In this document: positions 59,946 to 64,000 of the stretch, piece after piece
Position numbering within the stretch: the first letter of the stretch is position 1
How the letters are laid out: the number at the start of each line of letters is the position of its first letter
Assembly: GCF_003331055.1 (NCBI RefSeq)
Contig: NZ_PUQD01000008.1
Coordinates: forward strand, 62,001 to 126,000
Length of the DNA stretch: 64,000 nt
Direction of reading: 5' to 3'
Source: Pseudomonas sp. AFG_SD02_1510_Pfu_092
Lineage (GTDB): Bacteria; Pseudomonadota; Gammaproteobacteria; Pseudomonadales; Pseudomonadaceae
Notes under the pieces: generated by a model
Told to the model about the DNA's origin: nothing
The model's input: only the letters and a program-made list of their open reading frames with translations
Database searches by the model: none
Position numbers and translations under genes: made by a program

Positions 59946-61076
59946 ATGTTAATTGTTCAGCCTGAAAATAGCTTTAGTGATTATCTGTGCAGTGAGTTGG
60001 ATGGTGTCGATCGCCAGCAGTGGCAAGCGTTCGAGTTTGCAGTGGCATGGGTTAATCAGGCTGGCATTAACAAGGTATTCGATTCGATTGAGCGTTTTCT
60101 CTCCCGGAATAATCGAGTACGCGCTACCTTGGGTCTTGACTTTAGTAGTACAAGCTATGAAGGGCTGAGTCGTTTTTTGGATCTCGAGAATAGATCTTTA
60201 GATATAGAAACGTATGTTTTTCATGATGAGAACAGATCCTGTACGTTTCATCCAAAAGCATTTCTCTTCAAAAATAGTTCTGAGGCCCGCCTGCTTGTTG
60301 GGTCGAATAACATGACAGGGGCGGGGGTAAGTACAAATATAGAGATAGCTATGGCGGTGACTCGTCAGTTAGATGATATGGATATTCAGAAAATCGGAAG
60401 GACTCTGGAGGGGTGGCGAAATGAAAAATCTGAAAATAGGGTGAGGCGTCTTTCGCAAGTTTTTCTTGAGCGTCTACTTAAGACGGGTTATGTAAGAACA
60501 GAAGATGAAATACGTCGCGAGCGTATCGAGGGCGATGTTGCACCGCCACGCGAGCCGCTATTTGGTAAAAGTAATACCCCGTCTAGAAAACGAAGTCGTA
60601 CTAGTTTCGAAGTGCCTGACGATAGTGAGCGTGCTTTCCCGGCGAACGAATTGATAATGCGCGTACGGCCGAGGCGTAATGGGACACAATTTCAAATTTC
60701 TATGAGGATATACCCGCTTTTCTTTAAAGGTGCTACTGATGTGGTCTCTGCTGTCTCCAGGCAGCGGCAAAAGATTGGTATTAGCAAGAGGAACTCTTCG
60801 CGTGGTCGTATTCCAAATACTGCTAGGTTCGAGGCGCCCGAGCTAAATGGGTTGCAGAACCCGATCGCAGTATTTAAGTGGGTTGGCGAAGCTCCTGAAG
60901 AGTTGGTGTATCAAATTTATGATGCTAACGATAATTCCGAGGGTACCCGCTTTTTTAACCGGTTACGTGAAGGAATAGCTGCTACCCCTGTGACGCGTTT
61001 AGAATCACTGAGTAGGGACTATACAGTTCTCTCAAAGTCAGACAGAGAGTCTGCTCAATGGTATAGATTAAGCTGA
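59946..61076 (+). CDS. PLD-superfamily nuclease, putative restriction endonuclease
   Basis: 376 residues. One phospholipase D-type catalytic motif, FHPKAFLF (His102, Lys104) followed by LLVGSNNMTGAG (Ser120, Asn121), so a dimer would be needed as in BfiI and Nuc. The C-terminal part (about 230-376: ELIMRVRPRRNGTQFQISMR, VFKWVGEAPEELVYQIYDAN) may be a B3-like DNA-binding domain as in BfiI/NgoFVII-type enzymes; this is inference. GAGGGAA precedes the ATG. It is followed by two cytosine methyltransferase genes, which fits a restriction endonuclease. Low GC and rare codons relative to neighbours suggest transfer. Confidence 0.72.
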   Translation: MLIVQPENSFSDYLCSELDGVDRQQWQAFEFAVAWVNQAGINKVFDSIERFLSRNNRVRATLGLDFSSTSYEGLSRFLDLENRSLDIETYVFHDENRSCTFHPKAFLFKNSSEARLLVGSNNMTGAGVSTNIEIAMAVTRQLDDMDIQKIGRTLEGWRNEKSENRVRRLSQVFLERLLKTGYVRTEDEIRRERIEGDVAPPREPLFGKSNTPSRKRSRTSFEVPDDSERAFPANELIMRVRPRRNGTQFQISMRIYPLFFKGATDVVSAVSRQRQKIGISKRNSSRGRIPNTARFEAPELNGLQNPIAVFKWVGEAPEELVYQIYDANDNSEGTRFFNRLREGIAATPVTRLESLSRDYTVLSKSDRESAQWYRLS

Positions 61077-61377
61077 GTGTGGGCGCGCTGTAAGGATGGA
61101 TCAAGTTTTTGAATGGCCTCTCTTTTTGCTCTATTAAGACAGGCGCGTGGGTGGGTGTAGGTGCAGATCTATAAAGTGGTTTTTCTGGAAGCTCTTTTGC
61201 TTTCTGGTACGTATTAAAATTAGATAAAAATTAATTGATAGCCCAAATGTGGGCGAGTTGAGGTGCGCCACATATTGAAGATATAGCCAGTCTTGATTTT
61301 GGATCGCTCTGGGAGTATAATGGCGAAATTTTTTTAAGCTTGCACTGTGATTGTGTATGGCTGGGTGAATTGTCTCG
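61077..61377. other. Intergenic region before the methyltransferase pair
   Basis: About 300 AT-rich bases without a supported gene; likely holds a separate promoter for the methyltransferases. Confidence 0.55.
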
Positions 61378-62550
61378 ATGAACGATAAGCAACTGAATAT
61401 ACTTGATCTATTTTGTGGGACGGGAGCTTTGTCGTATGGGCTGACTCATTCCAACTCAAGTTTTCAGGTTGTGGGCGGTATTGATTTGAATCGGTCGGCC
61501 TCAGAGACGGCGGCAGCGAACCATCCAGGCGCGAAGATATTTTGCGATGATATAAATAATTTTACCGCTCAACAGATGGCGGACAAGATTGGCATCTCGC
61601 GCATAGATCTAATTGTTGGCGGACCTCCATGTCAAGGCTTTTCATCCATTCGGCCGTCCAGAGGTCAGGGGTTACAGGATCCTCGCAATTTCCTTTATAA
61701 GAAATTCGTCGACTATGTTTCCACTTTAAGGCCTACAGTGTTTTTGATGGAAAACGTGGTGGGTATTATTGGCGCGAATGGAGGTGAGCTACTCAACTCT
61801 ATTATCATGTCATTTAATGAAATTGGTTACGATGTCGATTGGCGAGTCTTGAATGCTGCTAATTATGGTGTTCCGCAAAAGCGCGAGCGCTTTTTCATGC
61901 TGGGCGTCAAGAGATCGGCGGTTTCCTCGTCTGTCTTAATTTTTCCGGATCCTACTCACCGTTTTTCGGGTCGTGTGATTGGTACTCGGATTAAAGAGAA
62001 GTATATTCAAAATCCTACAAACGGCTTGTCGGCTGTCACTTTATGGGATGCTTTATCAGACCTTCCTCGATTGCGGTCTGGAGAAGAGAGCGAGCGCTAC
62101 GCTCACGCTCCGCTTAACAGTTATCAGCTGATGCGGAGGATGAATGCTCCGAAACAATTGCGTCTCCATCAAGCCGCGAACCACTCTGCGAAAATGCTTG
62201 AAGTTATTAGGCACTCAGGCTCTAGCAAGAGCTGCCTTCCTGAGGGGCTGGTCACCAGTGGTTATAGTTCATGCTATTCTCGTTTAGAGAAAGAAGAGCC
62301 GGCAACTACGATCACTGTTAAATTTACATCACCTGCTTCAAGTAAGTGCATCCACCCGGTGGATGATAGAGCTATTACGCCGAGGGAGGCAGCGAGACTC
62401 CAAAGTTTCGATGATTCTTTTTTGTTTCGAGGATCAAAAACTGATATCGCTTCTCAAATCGGTAACGCTGTACCGCCTGTATTGAGTTCGGCATTTAGTG
62501 GCGTAATCAGTGAGATATTGGCCTCTAAGGTTGCGGTTGAAGAGATATGA
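61378..62550 (+). CDS. DNA cytosine-5 methyltransferase 1
   Basis: 390 residues with the standard order of m5C motifs: I DLFCGTGALS (10-19), IV GGPPCQGFSS with catalytic Cys85, VI ENV (125-127), VIII VPQKRERFFMLG, then a target-recognition region, IX REAARLQSFDD and X ASQIGNAVPP. Transfers methyl to C5 of cytosine in a specific site. The stop overlaps the next gene by ATGA, so both are made together. The ribosome-binding site is weak. Confidence 0.92.
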   Translation: MNDKQLNILDLFCGTGALSYGLTHSNSSFQVVGGIDLNRSASETAAANHPGAKIFCDDINNFTAQQMADKIGISRIDLIVGGPPCQGFSSIRPSRGQGLQDPRNFLYKKFVDYVSTLRPTVFLMENVVGIIGANGGELLNSIIMSFNEIGYDVDWRVLNAANYGVPQKRERFFMLGVKRSAVSSSVLIFPDPTHRFSGRVIGTRIKEKYIQNPTNGLSAVTLWDALSDLPRLRSGEESERYAHAPLNSYQLMRRMNAPKQLRLHQAANHSAKMLEVIRHSGSSKSCLPEGLVTSGYSSCYSRLEKEEPATTITVKFTSPASSKCIHPVDDRAITPREAARLQSFDDSFLFRGSKTDIASQIGNAVPPVLSSAFSGVISEILASKVAVEEI

Positions 62551-63917
62551 GCACCCATGTCCAAGGCGAGCTGTTTGAACGTCACGACAAAGAAGCGGTT
62601 GATGCTCCTTTGCATGTGGCATCGCCAGTTCCATCTAAGAAATTGAGTGCGGTTTGTCTATTCTCATCCGCTGGGATAGGTGAGCTAGGAGTCGAGCGCG
62701 CCGGCATAAGTATCCAGTTGGCAAATGAAATCGTTCCTCTTCGTGCTGCATGCTACAGGCATAATTTTAAACACAGCGAAATGCTTGAAGGGGACATCAA
62801 CAACGTTAAAGGTGATTTCATATCACGTGCTAAAGAGCTCCTTCAAGATGAGGAGCTTTTCCTAGTGTATGCTACCCCTCCATGCCAAGGTATGTCGTCG
62901 AACGGTATGGGGCGCCTCAAATGGGAAATTTCTCAAGGTAGGCGTTTGGAAGAAGATGAGCGTAATAGGCTTATCATGCCAGCATTGGAGATTATAAAGA
63001 AGCTCCGGCCGAGGTGGGTGCTTTTTGAGAACGTGCCAGGCATGAGAAATACCGAAATAAGAGTTTGTGACAACAGTTTTGAAAATATTATCTCTTATGT
63101 TGAGCAGCAACTTGGTAGTGACTATGTGGGTTGTGCTGAGGTTGTGGCTTGTCAGGATTATGGGATTCCCCAGCTTAGGAAACGATTGGTAACAATCTAT
63201 ACCAGAGACGAGAACGGCAAAAATTATTTCAGAGCCAATGGTGGCTCGTTTTTCTCGGCGAAGATGAAGGAAAAGCGTCAGTCGTTGCGCGAAGCGATAG
63301 GTAAACTTCCTCGATTAGATGCGACGATTGGTAAAAACGCTGCTCCAGACTTTCATTCCCAGCACTATGTTCCAGTCATGAATGATAGGAAGTATTGGTG
63401 GGTGGAAAATACCCGTGAGGGGGATACCGCATTTAATAATCAGTGCGTTAATCCCGAATGCCGCTACTCTGAAAATCCGGGCCATAAAGATGTTCAGTTA
63501 GATGGTAAATGGGTATCCTCAAAGGAAATTCCAATTTATTGCAAGCAGTGTGGGGAGTTACTTCCTCGGCCGGTAGTAAAGAATGCCGATGGTGGGTATC
63601 GTCTTCTTAAAGGTTTTCATTCTGCGTATCGAAGAATGAAGTGGGATGAGCCTTCTCGGACGCTTACACAAAATTTTATTTATGAAGCTTCAGATAATAA
63701 GATTCATCCGGATCAGCACCGTGTATTGTCTATCTATGAAGCAATGATCATCCAGACTATCGATCGATATGATTATTCTTTCGAGGCTTCTGGTAAGCCA
63801 ATGAGCGCGGCTAAGATTGCAGAGGTTATTGGTGAGTCGGTGCCTCCTTACTTAATCGAAAAAATATGTAAGATGATGATTGAGGTTAGCGGGCTGTATA
63901 GAAATAATATGCATTAA
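62547..63917 (+). CDS. DNA cytosine-5 methyltransferase 2 with zinc-ribbon-like insertion
   Basis: 456 residues. Motif I is a variant, FSSAGIGELGVERAG; motif IV is TPPCQGMSS with catalytic Cys113; VI ENVPGM (161); VIII IPQLRKRLVTIYTR; IX and X are divergent (YEAMIIQTID, VIGESVPPYLIEKI). Between VIII and IX the target-recognition part carries four cysteines, C300, C305, C332, C335, in CxxxxC and CxxC arrangement, likely a zinc ribbon. Two different m5C enzymes in one locus fit an asymmetric recognition site, one for each strand. Confidence 0.9.
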   Translation: MSTHVQGELFERHDKEAVDAPLHVASPVPSKKLSAVCLFSSAGIGELGVERAGISIQLANEIVPLRAACYRHNFKHSEMLEGDINNVKGDFISRAKELLQDEELFLVYATPPCQGMSSNGMGRLKWEISQGRRLEEDERNRLIMPALEIIKKLRPRWVLFENVPGMRNTEIRVCDNSFENIISYVEQQLGSDYVGCAEVVACQDYGIPQLRKRLVTIYTRDENGKNYFRANGGSFFSAKMKEKRQSLREAIGKLPRLDATIGKNAAPDFHSQHYVPVMNDRKYWWVENTREGDTAFNNQCVNPECRYSENPGHKDVQLDGKWVSSKEIPIYCKQCGELLPRPVVKNADGGYRLLKGFHSAYRRMKWDEPSRTLTQNFIYEASDNKIHPDQHRVLSIYEAMIIQTIDRYDYSFEASGKPMSAAKIAEVIGESVPPYLIEKICKMMIEVSGLYRNNMH

Positions 63918-64000
63918 ATTCTTTTGGTGCGCGGTTTTTATTGTCTATTCGGAACATTTTGGTGCTGGTCGCCCGGCTCGATAGCTGCAGTGGTAGAGTT
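63918..64000. other. Window end, no supported gene
   Basis: On the minus strand a short open frame ending at the TTA around 63940 could be the C-terminus of a convergent gene (reads ...IEPGDQHQNVPNRQ), but it is cut by the window edge. Confidence 0.3.

Noticed and set aside
59946-63917. DISARM defence system (PLD protein DrmC with methyltransferase DrmMII)
   Set aside because: No helicase DrmA or DUF1998 protein DrmB in the window, and there are two m5C enzymes. Only sequence beyond 64000 could reopen this.
63960-64000. Partial tRNA at the window end (CGATAGCTGCAGTGGTAGAG)
   Set aside because: Resembles a D-arm but the D-stem does not pair and the sequence is truncated.

Overview
The window comes from a Pseudomonas of the P. 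putida group. The main clues are GC-rich coding sequence, many paired REP palindromes with GCGGGC…GCCCGC arms, and familiar gene blocks: thrS-infC-rpmI-rplT-pheST-ihfA-merR, rbsBACRKD, ahpC/ahpF, modABC and adhP. Species assignment is inference from remembered gene order and protein similarity; no search was run.

Layout. 1-9.5 kb holds a MASE1 diguanylate cyclase, an SLC13-type permease, small envelope proteins, an SDR/phosphotransferase/SCP2/phosphatase group and the protease SohB. A tRNA-Cys follows. At 9.8-11.9 kb a gene of the SRAP (YedK/HMCES) family appears to have been split: its N-terminus lies at 11747-11893 and a decayed C-terminal part at 9800-10075, both on the minus strand. Between them sit a Nudix hydrolase and a YetF-like membrane protein, flanked by a 7-bp direct repeat. 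12-15.5 kb has two small coupled hypotheticals, adhP, a PL7-type polysaccharide lyase, DoxX and tRNA-Leu. 15.7-19.3 kb is a signalling cluster: PAS histidine kinase, double-domain KaiC-like ATPase, single-domain response regulator and a CsrA/Rsm regulator. 19.5-23.2 kb carries topoisomerase IB and modABC behind a ModE-like operator. 23.3-27.1 kb has a nitronate monooxygenase-like enzyme, small proteins and a diheme cytochrome pair resembling thiosulfate dehydrogenase TsdBA. 27.4-32.3 kb has galU, gor, ahpC and ahpF. 32.5-42.6 kb has yceH, sstT, nhaR, terC, a C39-like lipoprotein without catalytic residues, a PuuB-like oxidase, two tandem tRNA-Val genes, a SPOR lipoprotein, a small HD hydrolase and a periplasmic asparaginase. 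42.9-50 kb is the ribose operon plus a nucleoside hydrolase. 50-51.7 kb has small proteins including an I78-type inhibitor and a cold-shock protein. 52-59.3 kb is the translation operon thrS to merR, ending at tRNA-Pro(GGG).

Immediately after tRNA-Pro the base composition becomes visibly AT-rich. The accessory segment to the window end (about 59.5-64 kb) encodes a PLD-superfamily nuclease followed by two overlapping cytosine-5 DNA methyltransferases. This looks like a restriction-modification system acquired at a tRNA gene. It is the strongest candidate for an uncharacterised system here. It may continue beyond the right edge, so its composition is only partly known.

Functional links visible in the window: ribose uptake, phosphorylation and nucleoside cleavage (rbs plus the nucleosidase); peroxide and thiol defence (gor, ahpC, ahpF); molybdate uptake under probable ModE control; and the translation operon with structured leaders before thrS and pheS and an apparent AUU start for infC.
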